From Lingula anatina (lineage: Eukaryota; Brachiopoda; Lingulata; Lingulida; Lingulidae): a stretch of 62,000 bases of DNA. The stretch covers positions 296,766 through 358,765 of the forward strand of contig NW_019775924.1 in assembly GCF_001039355.2 (NCBI RefSeq), read 5' to 3'. Both the position numbers and the translations under genes were made by a program. The notes beneath the pieces are model-generated. The model was not told where the DNA came from and ran no database searches. It saw nothing but the letters and a program-made list of their open reading frames with translations. Below are positions 49,601 to 60,803 of the stretch, piece by piece. The stretch's first letter is position 1. The number at the start of each line of letters is the position of its first letter.

Positions 49601-52600
49601 CACAAACGATACAAAAACTTTAGCAAAATGCACAAGATATTGTCAAATTAACTAAGTTAATGACCCTTGCAAAATATTTCACAAAATTTCGCTAAACTAA
49701 TCATTGAATAAGTTAATTTTTTTACAATCGACTTTAACACTAAAAGAAACATCATCCCAGAGTATGTGTAGTATGCTTACAGCTATGGCTCCAATACCGC
49801 CCCCACTGGTACTCCTGAGGTACGTCTGTGCCTTGGTCTTCAGGTCCACGATCTCTACCACATTACCAGCTATGAACATGATGGTGTTAGGGTCGATGAT
49901 GTGAAGATTGTCCCTCTTCTGGGCATCAAAACCAAATGAGTGCCTGGAAGGATATTGTAAATTGATAATTTGATAAATTTAACTTTATATTATTAATTTT
50001 TAATGAATATAAACCAGAATGGTAAAATCTCAATTGAAGGGGCAATGAACTTCAAATGCAATGCTCTGTTCACATTACATAAAATAATATGATTTTATAT
50101 TATTTCAGCAGACCAACACAGCTGAAGTATGCAAACCAGCAAGAGAGTTCTCACAACTTACTTGAGAGTGAGGATGTCTTGGGGTAAGCCTGAGTCAGCA
50201 GAAACTCTGGCTTTGGACATAAACTCTTCATAATTGTAAAAGAAGTCATCGGGGATCCTCTGGTCTTCCTCGTCAATCTGAAGGAGTATAGAAACAGCAA
50301 TGTGTGTAAGTAATGATGTCTTAACTCCCAGAGCTCATGCCGACAAGTCAATCATTTAATCAAGGCCTGAATTTTGATGAAGCTTCAAAACATCACGCCG
50401 CTCAGGTAGAAAACCTTTCCTAATATACTTATTTATTATCTGTAAATCATGTTAGGCATTCAATGTCAAACAATATACATAAATAGCAAAGTGTTAAAAG
50501 TTGATAATCTGTGTAAGTGTTATAGTCATGTGCAAATGTTTCTTTTCTTAAAATGTATAGCATCTATATAAGCCACATAGTTTTATCTTGTGACCATATA
50601 TCTATTAAATCAATATATCTCACCTTGGAGCTTACACTCTGGACTTCTTCCTCGTCCCCTCTAGTGTTGGGGTCGTTGCCATCAGCTGGCTTCTTGAACT
50701 CTGGCATCTTAGCCACCTCCACGTCCCCATCATCCAGAGATGGCAGCGGTGGCGGCAATACACCTTTGGGGGTCTTTGGCTTCTTGGGAGTTTTTGGCTT
50801 GGTTCCTTCTCCTGAAAACATGTGGGAAATACATGTAGTGAATGTAAAATTGTTACATGTGAATAAGGGATTAGTCAATAAATACAAAAATTATTTTTTA
50901 AAAAATTTAGTCATAATTTCATAGATTCAGTAATTAAAGCATACAATTAATACAGACTATACAGACAAACCTTCTGTTGTTTCCCCTCCCTCTTTTGATT
51001 GCTCCTCTGCCGTCTGCTCCTCAGACTTCCCAGCATCCTCTGCAGCTTCCTGTTCCTGACCTTCCTCTTGTGCTTCACCAGAGGTCTCCACAGCCTCTCC
51101 CTGCTCTGCAGCCTCAGTTGGTGCTGCATCTGTCTCCTGAGAGTCTTCAGCTGTTTCACCAGTCTCTTTTGCAGTTTCTGACTGTTCAGCAGCTTCTGTG
51201 TTGGCCTCCTCTGCCTTTTCTGATGTTCCCTCTGCTGTTGGTTCTTCTGTCACCTCTGGTTGATCGGTGGCATTTTCATCAGATTGGCCAGCCTCTTTCT
51301 GCTCTGACTGGGCACCCTCTGTAGGAGCATCTGTGTTTTCATCTGGTTTGGCATCTGTTTTGTCTGGTTTAGCATCTTGTTCATCACCTTTTTCGCCCTG
51401 TTCAGTGGCCACCTGCTCATTATCTGTTGCTGGGGCAGGCTCATTTGAAGCTTCTTCTGATTGTTCATTTGGTGTTGCTTCATCTGCTTGTGATTGGTCA
51501 GTCTGTTCTGTGGGCTGTGGTTGGTCAGTTGGTCCTGTTGCCTCTGTTTGGTCTGTGGTTGTGCCTTCTGCTGCCTGTTCTCCCTCTGCTTCAGCTGGTG
51601 GTGCTTGGTCTGTGTCAGTTGAAGGTGTTTCTTCTTGCCCCTCTGCCAGTTTTGTCTCCTCATCAGTTTTTGCCTCTGTTTCGGTGTTGTCTTTCACTTC
51701 ATCCTCTTGTGGAGCATCATTTGTTTCTTGACCTTCACCCTCTGTGGCCTTGGCCTCCTGCCCTTGACCTGCCTCTCCTTCACCATTATCTGCACTTCCA
51801 AATACTTGCTGTTTTTCTGTGCTTTGTTCTAAATAAGAAAAACAAATTGAAAAACTATATAAATTTAATCATAAATTAGAAATCATATGCTGTAAAAAAA
51901 TTGTGTGTTTCAAATAAGTTATTCTTTTCTTAGTTGTTAAAATCTAAGATTATTTTGTTAAGTTTTATACCTACCTTAACAAGGTATGCAATCTCTAATC
52001 AAATTAATTGATTGATGAATTCTATATATAAGTACATATAAAAATTTAATTTGATATCGTACAATTGCAAATATTGAAAAAGTATTACAATTTATATTTT
52101 AACCCTTTCATATTGTCTAAAATTGATAATATTGTCAGCATGCAGCAATGTGTATCAAACTGATGGGCTATAATCAGGTAAACATGCACATGCAATGATC
52201 AAGACACTCATCACAAATGTACATGCAATGATCAGGACATGCATCATCACAGATATACATACAACAATCCACAAACTAGTGCACTGCAAGCCTGGAGAGG
52301 GAGTTAATTATTTGTTAATGGACACATCACGGCATGCAAGTGAAACAGATAACAATTCATGCTTTTTTTGTTTACTACAAAATATACAAAAAATGATCAT
52401 GGAGAGGATAGCCCACATCACATACATGTACAATCACATGCATAGTACAAGTACTAGTACACCTGTAGTATGACTTAGACATGTGCAATTGTCATTTTAT
52501 ATCTACATGAAGCAACAATTATCCATGCATTTGATTTTCTTGATTGTNNNNNNNNNNNNNNNNNNNNNNNNNNNNNNNNNNNNNNNNNNNNNNNNNNNNN

Positions 52601-55600
52601 NNNNNNNNNNNNNNNNNNNNNNNNNNNNNNNNNNNNNNNNNNNNNNNNNNNNNNNNNNNNNNNNNNNNNNNNNNNNNNNNNNNNNNNNNNNNNNNNNNNN
52701 NNNNNNNNNNNNNNNNNNNNNNNNNNNNNNNNNNNNNNNNNNNNNNNNNNNNNNNNNNNNNNNNNNNNNNNNNNNNNNNNNNNNNNNNNNNNNNNNNNNN
52801 NNNNNNNNNNNNNNNNNNNNNNNNNNNNNNNNNNNNNNNNNNNNNNNNNNNNNNNNNNNNNNNNNNNNNNNNNNNNNNNNNNNNNNNNNNNNNNNNNNNN
52901 NNNNNNNNNNNNNNNNNNNNNNTTGATCGGTGGCATTTTCATCAGATTGGCCAGCCTCTTTCTGCTCTGACTGGGCACCCTCTGTAGGAGCATCTGTGTT
53001 TTCATCTGGTTTGGCATCTGTTTTGTCTGGTTTAGCATCTTGTTCATCACCTTTTTCGCCCTGTTCAGTGGCCACCTGCTCATTATCTGTTGCTGGGGCA
53101 GGCTCATTTGAAGCTTCTTCTGATTGTTCATTTGGTGTTGCTTCATCTGCTTGTGATTGGTCAGTCTGTTCTGTGGGCTGTGGTTGGTCAGTTGGTCCTG
53201 TTGCCTCTGTTTGGTCTGTGGTTGTGCCTTCTGCTGCCTGTTCTCCCTCTGCTTCAGCTGGTGGTGCTTGGTCTGTGTCAGTTGAAGGTGTTTCTTCTTG
53301 CCCCTCTGCCAGTTTTGTCTCCTCATCAGTTTTTGCCTCTGTTTCGGTGTTGTCTTTCACTTCATCCTCTTGTGGAGCATCATTTGTTTCTTGACCTTCA
53401 CCCTCTGTGGCCTTGGCCTCCTGCCCTTGACCTGCCTCTCCTTCACCATTATCTGCACTTCCAAATACTTGCTGTTTTTCTGTGCTTTGTTCTAAATAAG
53501 AAAAACAAATTGAAAAACTATATAAATTTAATCATAAATTAGAAATCATATGCTGTAAAAAAATTGTGTGTTTCAAATAAGTTATTCTTTTCTTAGTTGT
53601 TAAAATCTAAGATTATTTTGTTAAGTTTTATACCTACCTTAACAAGGTATGCAATCTCTAATCAAATTAATTGATTGATGAATTCTATATATAAGTACAT
53701 ATAAAAATTTAATTTGATATCGTACAATTGCAAATATTGAAAAAGTATTACAATTTATATTTTAACCCTTTCATATTGTCTAAAATTGATAATATTGTCA
53801 GCATGCAGCAATGTGTATCAAACTGATGGGCTATAATCAGGTAAACATGCACATGCAATGATCAAGACACTCATCACAAATGTACATGCAATGATCAGGA
53901 CATGCATCATCACAGATATACATACAACAATCCACAAACTAGTGCACTGCAAGCCTGGAGAGGGAGTTAATTATTTGTTAATGGACACATCACGGCATGC
54001 AAGTGAAACAGATAACAATTCATGCTTTTTTTGTTTACTACAAAATATACAAAAAATGATCATGGAGAGGATAGCCCACATCACATACATGTACAATCAC
54101 ATGCATAGTACAAGTACTAGTACACCTGTAGTATGACTTAGACATGTGCAATTGTCATTTTATATCTACATGAAGCAACAATTATCCATGCATTTGATTT
54201 TCTTGATTGTCTCTTCTTTCCACAGTTACTGAGCATTGGAGTATCAGTCTCTAAAGTAGAATCAGATCATGGATCTCACGGTAAGTGGACGGGTGAGTAT
54301 AAGTAAGTGAGGACAGATTCAGGGATAACAGGTAGGCAAATAGCCTACATGGTCAACTTCTTAATTTGGAGGGGGGGGGGGGAAGAGGGAATAGTAGACC
54401 TAATTTGGTGGAGGGGGGGGGGGGGGGACACAGTCCAACACTGGTACTGATGTATTTTTTATATGTATAACATCTTCCAGAATGAAATGGTTTAAAGTAT
54501 TTGTTAATTTTATAACTAATCAAACTAAACTACAGATAATTCATGCTATAAAAAATAACAAATAGCATTTTGCCATTGATGGTAAAGAACAAACCCATCA
54601 ATATAAAAGAACACAGCACATTTTTTTATCTATTTTTTTTTTCAAAAGAGTGGAAAGTGAGATCTGTCCATGCATCAATCAACAGGATCAAATCAACAGT
54701 GAACTTGATCAATAATATCAGATAGGATATACCGTAAATGAAAAAGAAACAAGATCATCAGAAAATCATAGACAAAAATCATGATAGTTTCAGAAACCCA
54801 TCACCACTACACTAAATGCACCTGTTCAAGTCAACTAATACCTCTGGCTAATTCATTCTCCACATCTCCTTTTGTCTCTGACTTAGCCTGATCAAAACTT
54901 TTCTGTGGGGCATTTTCTCTATTGGGACTGACTCCACCATCTACAAGGGCTTCAGTAGGGAGAACTGGAGAACCCTGTGGTTGCTGTTCCCTACCTCCTG
55001 ATGGGATATTTCCTACCAAAGTCCCATCTTCGTTGACAGCACCCTGTGAATCTATGAGGGTAGGGTGGGATGTCCGTGGGGTTGGTGAGGAGGTATGATG
55101 GGGTGAAGGAGAAGTTGAAGGGGGTTGCCGAGAAGTTGTAACAGATTTGGGTGGACTTGGTTGAGGTGACACTTCACTGGACAACACCGAGGAGTCATGT
55201 TTGGGGCTCTGACCATTACTTTCATTATTCCCAGAGAATGTTTTATCAGTGACCGCATGACTCTGTCCTGTGCCTCCTTCATTCTCCATCTGGACATCCT
55301 GATTGGGTGCTGGCTGGTGAAGAAGGCCTGAAGATGTTTCATGCTTCTTTGCTTGGGTTGCTTCTTTGGCTACGTTGTTGGGCTGCACATTGCCAGTGGG
55401 AGTAGACCTTGTGCCCCATTGACTGTGATGTGATTCAGCATTGCCCTCCCTACTGTGCGCATCCATATCATCACCTCTATCTTCTCCAATTTCATCCTCC
55501 TCAATAGGATCTTCATGATCTTCAGATACAATTGATTTTTCTGTCAGATTCGAATACTCGGACTCATATCGGTCAAACGATCCCTTGTGCCTTATACGAT

Positions 55601-56527
55601 AGCGCCTCAGGGCTTCCTGTTTGAGGTGGGAAGTAGCATCTTTGAGGTTCTTAGCTTTCTTTGGTGGCCTTGGCTCTGTCATTATGATGTATTGTTTATC
55701 ATGATACATTAAGTGCATAGGTTAATTATATTGATGGACAGGTTAATGGATGGGGTTAAAGAGGAAAGAAAAAAGAAAAAAAAGCAAGAATTAGTTTACT
55801 TTTGAACCTGCAAGTTGTTCCTGAAAAACTTGATGCTAAAGCTGTTAGTGATTTAAAATGAAAATACATTATCACCTGTTTTTGAAAATGCTATAACTCA
55901 AGTTTATGAGCAACAATTAAAATCAACATATAAGTGCAGTTATTGAATGTTACTGAATTTACAGGTAAATTATTTCTTAGTTTGACATACTGTATATATA
56001 TAATCATGCAGTTACACATCACACACACGCACACACACACATTAACATACATTTTTTTCATGCTAAGATGCAAATTCTGAGTATGAAATGCTGTCTTGAA
56101 TGAAAAACTTATAGCTTTAATTTCATATACAGTGTCCTCAGCACACAAAAATTTTTCTGATATTCATTCATATCCAATGTGCAACATTTATTACAACTTT
56201 AAACGTTCCAGACAACAATAAATGGACTAGTACTAAAGGACAGACCAAAACGTGCCAATAATTGCCGTGAGCAGCAATATAAAAGTTGTAAATTGTATTT
56301 ATTTTCTGCTACATGTACTGTAGTACTGCATCCAATATAGTCAAATCAATTCCTATAAACGACCGTGCTTTATCAGGGTTCACTTCGTTAAAGTTATAAC
56401 GAATAATAACGACATAAAACCTTCCGATGAAATGAAATATCAAACCCTTCACTTATTTTTAAAATTAGTTTACACGAAATATACCTGGATTATCGGAATT
56501 TTCCTTTGGTGGCTCTTCGCCGTCCAT
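30227..56527 (-). CDS. CFAP44: CFAP44 (WDR52) homologue, cilia and flagella associated protein 44 (38 exons)
   Basis: Exons in transcript order: 56527-56485, 55675-54842, 51828-50971, 50811-50624, 50277-50162, 49943-49781, 49402-49263, 48870-48691, 48366-48195, 47898-47791, 47337-47173, 46755-46608, 46398-46304, 45869-45666; then seven exons in two copies (45243-45127, 44585-44433, 44072-43949, 43591-43494, 43009-42861, 42645-42375, 42123-42071; second copy 41506-41390, 40853-40701, 40358-40235, 39931-39834, 39463-39315, 39109-38839, 38587-38535); then 38259-38097, 37847-37717, 37240-37053, 36531-36374, 36090-35902, 35631-35447, 35076-34932, 34650-34511, 34067-33939, 33822-33708, 33444-33258, 32904-32783, 32403-32227, 31937-31741, 31469-31244, 30990-30856, 30412-30227. 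One set gives 7,152 nt (2,383 residues; human about 1,850). Residues 1-640 are acidic, disordered and species-specific. About 640-1440 form WD40 propellers ([36 protein letters not shown]). About 1440-2383 are coiled coil, with an Asp/Glu run near 2040. In other species CFAP44 works with CFAP43 at the tether/tether-head next to inner-arm dynein f in axonemes. Confidence 0.93.
32783..32904 (-). other. CFAP44: Asp/Glu/Ser-rich exon inside the CFAP44 coiled coil
   Basis: A run of SDEDSDED-type repeats followed by [15 protein letters not shown]. The last part looks conserved and interrupts the coiled coil. The adjacent intron (32640-32790) is rich in ACACATGC-like repeats. Confidence 0.7.
35180..35400. 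repeat. Degenerate (AATC)n-like intronic sequence in CFAP44
   Basis: Many AATCAATCA- and AATTAATCA-like words with no strict period, probably a decayed microsatellite. Confidence 0.5.
36676..37066 (-). repeat. Intronic minisatellite carrying serial copies of a CFAP44 donor site
   Basis: About a dozen degenerate units of 28-37 bases. On the minus strand each reads roughly GTGGGTCACAGGTAAG...GGGGTACCAG. The array abuts the exon ending at 37053, whose real boundary reads GGGTCACAG then GTAAGC, the same core. The array is an expansion of this exon edge plus donor, and several units keep a good consensus 5' splice site. Confidence 0.75.
38092..38097 (-). other. CFAP44: Non-canonical GC donor of a CFAP44 intron
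   Basis: The exon ending at 38097 (reading ...HLRLMRK) is followed by GCATGT rather than GT. Phase and protein continuity into the next exon (EFEMDPE..., 37847) need this junction. AAG followed by GC fits the known minor GC-AG class of U2 introns. Confidence 0.7.
39215..39295. repeat. GT-rich microsatellite in a CFAP44 intron
   Basis: Compound GTGTGT/GCATGT tract near the donor of the exon at 39315. Its sequence differs in the other copy (about 42755-42832). Confidence 0.8.
39464..39650. repeat. Imperfect tandem duplication of about 100 bp at a CFAP44 acceptor
   Basis: GGAATGTCATGTTTTAATACAT and AGAAGTACAATACC-type blocks occur twice upstream (in RNA sense) of the exon starting at 39463. 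The decoy acceptor is destroyed (TTCCTG) in this block but intact (TTCCAG) in the other copy near 43120. Confidence 0.55.
39945..40031. repeat. (AAT)n microsatellite at a CFAP44 acceptor, longer copy
   Basis: About 29 units. In RNA sense it is an ATT array ending about 13 bases before the AG of the exon starting at 39931. The corresponding tract in the other copy has about 22 units. Confidence 0.95.
40958..41090. repeat. 72-bp intronic tandem duplication
   Basis: Two near-identical units contain ATCACCTTTAAA, TGCGATAATAATTT and GACAGGTGATAAAAA. The same pair occurs in the other allelic block (about 44691-44820), so the duplication predates the haplotype split. Confidence 0.85.
41851..41851. 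other. Single-N assembly join
   Basis: One ambiguous base between the two CFAP44 blocks. Confidence 0.95.
41852..45578 (-). repeat. CFAP44 tandem block, copy 2
   Basis: Partner of 38325-41850. It is contiguous with the upstream exon at 45666-45869, whereas copy 1 is contiguous with the downstream exon at 38097-38259. Confidence 0.9.
43602..43671. repeat. (AAT)n microsatellite at a CFAP44 acceptor, shorter copy
   Basis: About 22 units, the counterpart of the tract at 39945-40031. The length difference supports two alleles. Confidence 0.95.
47352..47365. repeat. 14-base G run (C run in CFAP44 RNA) forming an acceptor pyrimidine tract
   Basis: In RNA sense it is a C run followed by TTTACCTCCTCCAG at the exon starting at 47337, so the homopolymer forms most of the polypyrimidine tract. 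Confidence 0.8.
48065..48170. repeat. 57-bp tandem duplication in a CFAP44 intron
   Basis: TAGTGTGTATT...TGTATGTCTGTGTGATGAGAAACT occurs twice, ending near the donor of the exon at 48195. Confidence 0.75.
51260..52547 (-). repeat. CFAP44 acidic exon and intron block, copy 1
   Basis: 1,288 bases repeated without visible difference at 52923-54210, across a 375-N gap. It contains part of the 858-nt acidic exon (50971-51828) rich in Glu, Thr, Gln and Pro, and part of the next intron. Confidence 0.9.
52182..52290. repeat. Short tandem repeat (about 38 bp, 2-3 units) in a CFAP44 intron
   Basis: Units begin ACATGCAATGATCA and continue into CATCACAAAT/CATCACAGAT. The array is repeated at 53845-53953 as part of the larger duplicated block. 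Confidence 0.7.
52548..52922. other. Assembly gap (375 N)
   Basis: A run of N flanked by the two copies of a 1,288-bp block. Apparent reading frames that cross it are meaningless. Confidence 0.99.
52923..54210 (-). repeat. CFAP44 acidic exon and intron block, copy 2
   Basis: Partner of 51260-52547. It carries the 5' part of the acidic exon again (52923-53491). Its left end is cut by the gap, so it is not a complete exon. Confidence 0.9.
54230..54250 (-). CDS. CFAP44: Possible 21-nt microexon of CFAP44
   Basis: Minus strand: an acceptor TACTTTAG, 21 bases in phase 1-1 (encoding about ETDTPML), then GTAACT as donor. It fits the frame between the exons at 55675-54842 and 51828-50971. Evidence is splice signals only, and the exon may be skipped. 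Confidence 0.3.
54371..54427. repeat. Two long G runs in a CFAP44 intron
   Basis: Runs of 12 or more G at 54371-54382 and about 54412-54427, each preceded by TAATTTGG, look like a short tandem duplication. They appear as C runs in the transcript. Confidence 0.85.
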
Positions 56528-57012
56528 CTTGAAACTAGGGTCGTTGCTATGCTACGGCTGGGTAGTAAATAAAGACTAAATTTATACAAGATAGAAATCT
56601 ACTTCCTTATCACAAATATGACGGAATAATGGCATTATTTCACTTGGATACAGCCAAAACCAATAATATTTTTATCATCTAATAAAAAGTTATTTTTGTA
56701 ATGAATATATTTCACTGCAAGATTAATATCTCTGTGTAAAAATAGCCTCGCACCACACTCTTGAATGTGAGGCTTGCTAAACGAAATTTCCCATATCTGG
56801 GCACTTAAGCTATTCATTACACTTCACAAAATATAGAAATATAGCTGTATAAGCACAGTTTATTTAATGATAAAAAGGTTAAAAACATAATGCTATATTG
56901 CTTGGAGAGTAGCGTTGCTAAGTGAGACGCCATATTGTAAATAACAGTGAAAAAAGACTGACTGCGGCAAGCTGCTTGCTTTTTGAGTTTCTCCTTCCAA
57001 AAATTAATCAAG
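56528..57012. promoter_or_regulatory. Divergent promoter shared by CFAP44 and RSPH1
   Basis: 485 bases separate the outward-facing start codons. The 8-mer CGTTGCTA occurs at 56542-56549 (15 bases before the CFAP44 ATG) and at 56913-56920 (about 95 bases before the RSPH1 ATG). It matches one half-site of the RFX X-box (GTTGCYAT). The second half-sites are poor, so RFX binding is only a suggestion, although RFX control of ciliary genes is well established. No TATA box is evident at a sensible distance. Confidence 0.55.
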
Positions 57013-60000
57013 ATGTCTGATAACTCTGATATTGAAGAAGAAGAACAGGGACCTAACTTAGGGGTAACATTTCTCTCAATTTTAATTTATGTACATAATT
57101 AACTGTCCAGTTTTTTTTTACCGAAGTTGGGACGTCGATTGGCTTGCCATTCAATCTACATTATGTGATACTTGTAGTCATGTTGATACTAATGTAATTT
57201 TATAAATCAAGGAATAACATGTGTTTGCGGAAACTAATTTACTATTTTGTTTATCAACTAGTTTTAGCATTATACTTCAGTAATTAATATTGTTGCATCA
57301 ATTCGCTGATATTGCTGTGCAAACCCACACATGTATTTGTTATGAAACGTTTAAAATCTTATAAAATTGCCCAACTTTTATATCAAAGAGCTGTAATCCA
57401 ACTTGGTACTAAAAATCAGTAAGTACATTTAACCTTTTATTTAGGAATACGAAGGAGAAAGAAATGATAAAGATGAAAGGCATGGGTATGGCAAAGCAAC
57501 ACTCCCAAACGGTGACACATATGAAGGAATGTATGAAAACGGGAAAAGACATGGACAAGGAACTTATAGGTTAGGACTAAATGCAAAACAGAAAATTACC
57601 TGATATTGGTTTTGGTAAAAGATTGCCATAAGTATTTCTGTTTTAGTCAGAGTTGAAATTGTACTTTTGATTGTACAGTTTGTAATACAATATTTGTGTG
57701 TAATTTCATCTTTCATCTGGATAAAACTAATGGTCATACTGTTTTAATAAAACTATTTTAAAATGGTTATTTTTGAATGCTAGTGTAATCATGTTTATAT
57801 CTTTATATTTAGGTTTAAAAATGGTGCCCGTTATATAGGGGAATACATGAAAAATAAAAAACATGGCTATGGCACATTTATCTATCCAGATGGCTCAAAA
57901 TATGAAGGTAATTTCTGACAATACTTCTCTCCCCTGCCAACAAGTTTTTCTCTCTGTCTCTGTCTCTCTCTTCCTCACAAACTCACAGACACACATGCAC
58001 GCAAAGAGTGCACACGGTATGCAACAGGCCCAACCACAAACTGTTTCTACTGTGTTTAATTTACATTGTGTTTCAGTCAGTTTAGACCTAGTAATCACAC
58101 TACATTATGGCTGTGCATAGAATTCTACAGCATACTTTCATACATCACAACTTCAGGTAACTGGGTGGAAGACCAGCGGTGTGGCCAGGGCAAATATTTC
58201 TACATAAATGCTGACACATACGAAGGAGAGTGGAGGGACCACAAGAGGCACGGGCAGGGAGTGTACACGTATGCAGAAACAGGCACAAAATACACAGGCA
58301 CGTGGAAGGAGGGCAAGAGGGAAGGAGCAGGGGATCTCATACATGCTAATCACAAATATGTTGGTCAATGGAAGGAGGATAGGGTGAGTGAATGGAAGTG
58401 GATGAAATGTCGTAAATGCTTCCCTTTTCAAAAAATCAATAGATGAATAGGCAAATTAACAAAAGATGATTTTTACAGATAATGTGTGAAAATGTTATTT
58501 TGGAATATTTGAGTATGTGTTAAATATGTCATAGACATACAGTTATGTTTAATTATTACCCAAGATTTCTAATCATCACATTTTATTTTATTTTTATATT
58601 TTTGAGAACTTAGTACAATTATGATTCACTTATTTTGATAAGTCATGTGTGTCATGTACCATTTCTAGCCTGAAGGCAAGGGGAAGTATGTGTTTGACAT
58701 TGGCTGCGAGCAGCATGGGGAATACATCCCTGTGGAACAGGTGAAGGATGACAAGGGCGGCGAGGAGGAGGAACAGCAGGCAGTCATCATACCAAAGTGG
58801 AAGGCTGGGGTGGTCACGGCTATCACGCTGGCCCCAGAGCCTGATGAAGAGGAGGAAGAGGAAAAGAAGGAGGAGGGAGAGAAGCCTGCAGGTGGGATAT
58901 TCAGTTTTTTTTTTCTTTCTTTCTTTTTTTGCAATGACTGATTATTGGCCCTCATAGCCACTGTACAGACCATGTTCTACAGTGGGAAACCCTAGGATGT
59001 TGGAGTGGGCAATGCAACCTACATTTTCTTGATCTGGTTGGTAATTTTTAATTGATGATTTATTTATTTATGCATTTTTTTTTTTTTTTTGCGCATTTTT
59101 GATTTTACATAAAACTAGTAATATAAGATTGACAGCGCACATATCATTAAAAACAAAAGATGTCATTGACTTGTTTGCAATTTCTGAAAGTTGACTTCAT
59201 GCTTCAGCCTATTTGCTTGAATTTATTTAGCTACAGCATGTGAGTTGCTAACAAGGTTTATTTTCAATTTATAATTTCATTCAGTTGCTTGCATTTTCTT
59301 TAGTTGCTATTTTTTGGGTTTTATTTTGTTGCTGGTTTAGAAACCACAGAGGCCACCGAGGGTGCAGTGGAGGGGGGTGAGGAGCAAGCACCTGCTGCGG
59401 AGACCACAGAAGGTGAGGGTGCCGAGGGGGAGGCAGAGGCTGCCCCCGCTGAGGGAGCAGGGGAGGAGGCTGAGAAGCCTGCTGCTGAGGAGGGAGAGCA
59501 GAAGGCAGCAGAGGAAGGGCAGGAGGAAGGTATGTGAAACTGTGTGGACATTGCTTGGATCATACAACAGCTTTGAGATCTTTTCTTTGGAGAGGTGGGG
59601 GTGAAGGGCATTAACCTAAATTGGCAATGAAGGAGGAAAGTTTTTGAGGGGAGGGGGGGATTATTGTGCAAATTTGTGTGCTCTGTGCTTATGTATTTTA
59701 ACATGTGTTGCACTAATATTGTGTGCAGTTGCTTTTTATAATGGTTTTGTTTATAAGTCAACATAATACTTCTACTCGATGAATTCTTTCACTGCAGACT
59801 TTATGTGGAATCCATAAGTTAAACATGGTGATAATTTTGAAAACTAACAAAACATTGTTGTATGATCCAGGAGTAATGAAGTGTGAAAATGCTGCTACTA
59901 CAAAATACTCACATTTATGCTTCTGCTTGAGCTTTAACAACATGAAATGAATTTTAACCAAACTCTTTGATTTAATGAATAACATTGGGAATTAATCAAG

Positions 60001-60781
60001 TGTATAACACAATTTTTTCAATGGCCCTCTTCATAATAAAAAAGGAAGATGACTTTCTGGGGTGCAAAAAAAAGGACCAAAATTCAGAGTAAGAATAAAA
60101 TCTAATCTCACTTGATGTTTCCCAATATATATGGTTTTTTTTTTTTAATCATCTGCCCCATCTCATTCTCAGAAAAATCAATTCTCCTGCTCCGAAACAC
60201 AAAAGGCAAAATGAACACAATCCAAATATTTTTTGCAGCATTTTCACGATAATCACAGCTTCACTTTTATGTACCGACTACCCTCCCAACACTGCTCTGC
60301 TGTTGTTAACATATATAACATATCTTGTACTTTCAGTGTGATGCTATGAGAAAACTTACAGGGCTAGTGTGTGTGTGCTAACAAAGACAAGTCATACAAC
60401 TATGCAAGAGTTTATGCTATTTATAAGCATATTTTAAACCTGCAAATGTAATTGGTATTTTTGTCATGTAAAATGGTAGATTATTTGGTAACATACAATC
60501 TGACTTGCTTTTATTGTTAAAATGTACTTTGTACACACACAATTCATTTTTATTAGAGATTCATAAACAGAGTTTTCAATCATTTTTCACAAAAATGTTA
60601 AACCTTTCTCAACATATCCCCAGCAGGTGGCGAGGCAGCAGCAGATGCCCCAGAGTCCTCCGAGCAGGCCCCAGCAACAGAGGAGGAACCAGCTGCAGAG
60701 GGAGGGGAAGCAACTGATGGAGCAGCAGAGGAACAAGCAGAAGATGCTGCTCCTGCAGAGGAGGAAGCTGCAGCAGATTAA
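57013..60781 (+). CDS. RSPH1: RSPH1 homologue, radial spoke head protein 1 (7 exons)
   Basis: Coding exons: 57013-57063, 57445-57569, 57813-57907, 58157-58383, 58669-58891, 59341-59529, 60624-60781. They total 1,068 nt, or 355 residues, against about 309 in human. The protein starts [13 protein letters not shown]. About seven MORN repeats follow (residues 18-175), with motifs such as [64 protein letters not shown] and [16 protein letters not shown]. The rest (about residues 195-355) is a tail of Glu, Ala and Gly with [22 protein letters not shown]1 is a structural protein of the radial spoke head in motile cilia and flagella, needed for normal central-pair signalling; human mutations cause primary ciliary dyskinesia. 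The last acceptor is a CAGCAG tandem, so residue Ala may be alternatively included (exon start 60624 or 60627). It is divergent from CFAP44. Confidence 0.95.
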
Positions 60782-60797
60782 TATGACATTTATGTGT

Positions 60798-60803
60798 AAT
60801 AAA
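60798..60803 (+). terminator. RSPH1: Polyadenylation signal of RSPH1 (proximal)
   Basis: AATAAA 17 bases after the stop codon. A second AATAAA lies near 61045 in a more usual 3' UTR position, so short and long 3' UTRs are possible. Confidence 0.55.

Noticed and set aside
51267-51731. Long Ser/Ala/Val-rich ORF on the plus strand
   Set aside because: It is the antisense shadow of the CFAP44 acidic exon, whose Glu/Thr/Gln codon bias opens the other frames.
52475-53360. Long ORFs crossing 52548-52922
   Set aside because: They read through 375 N and are artefacts of the gap.
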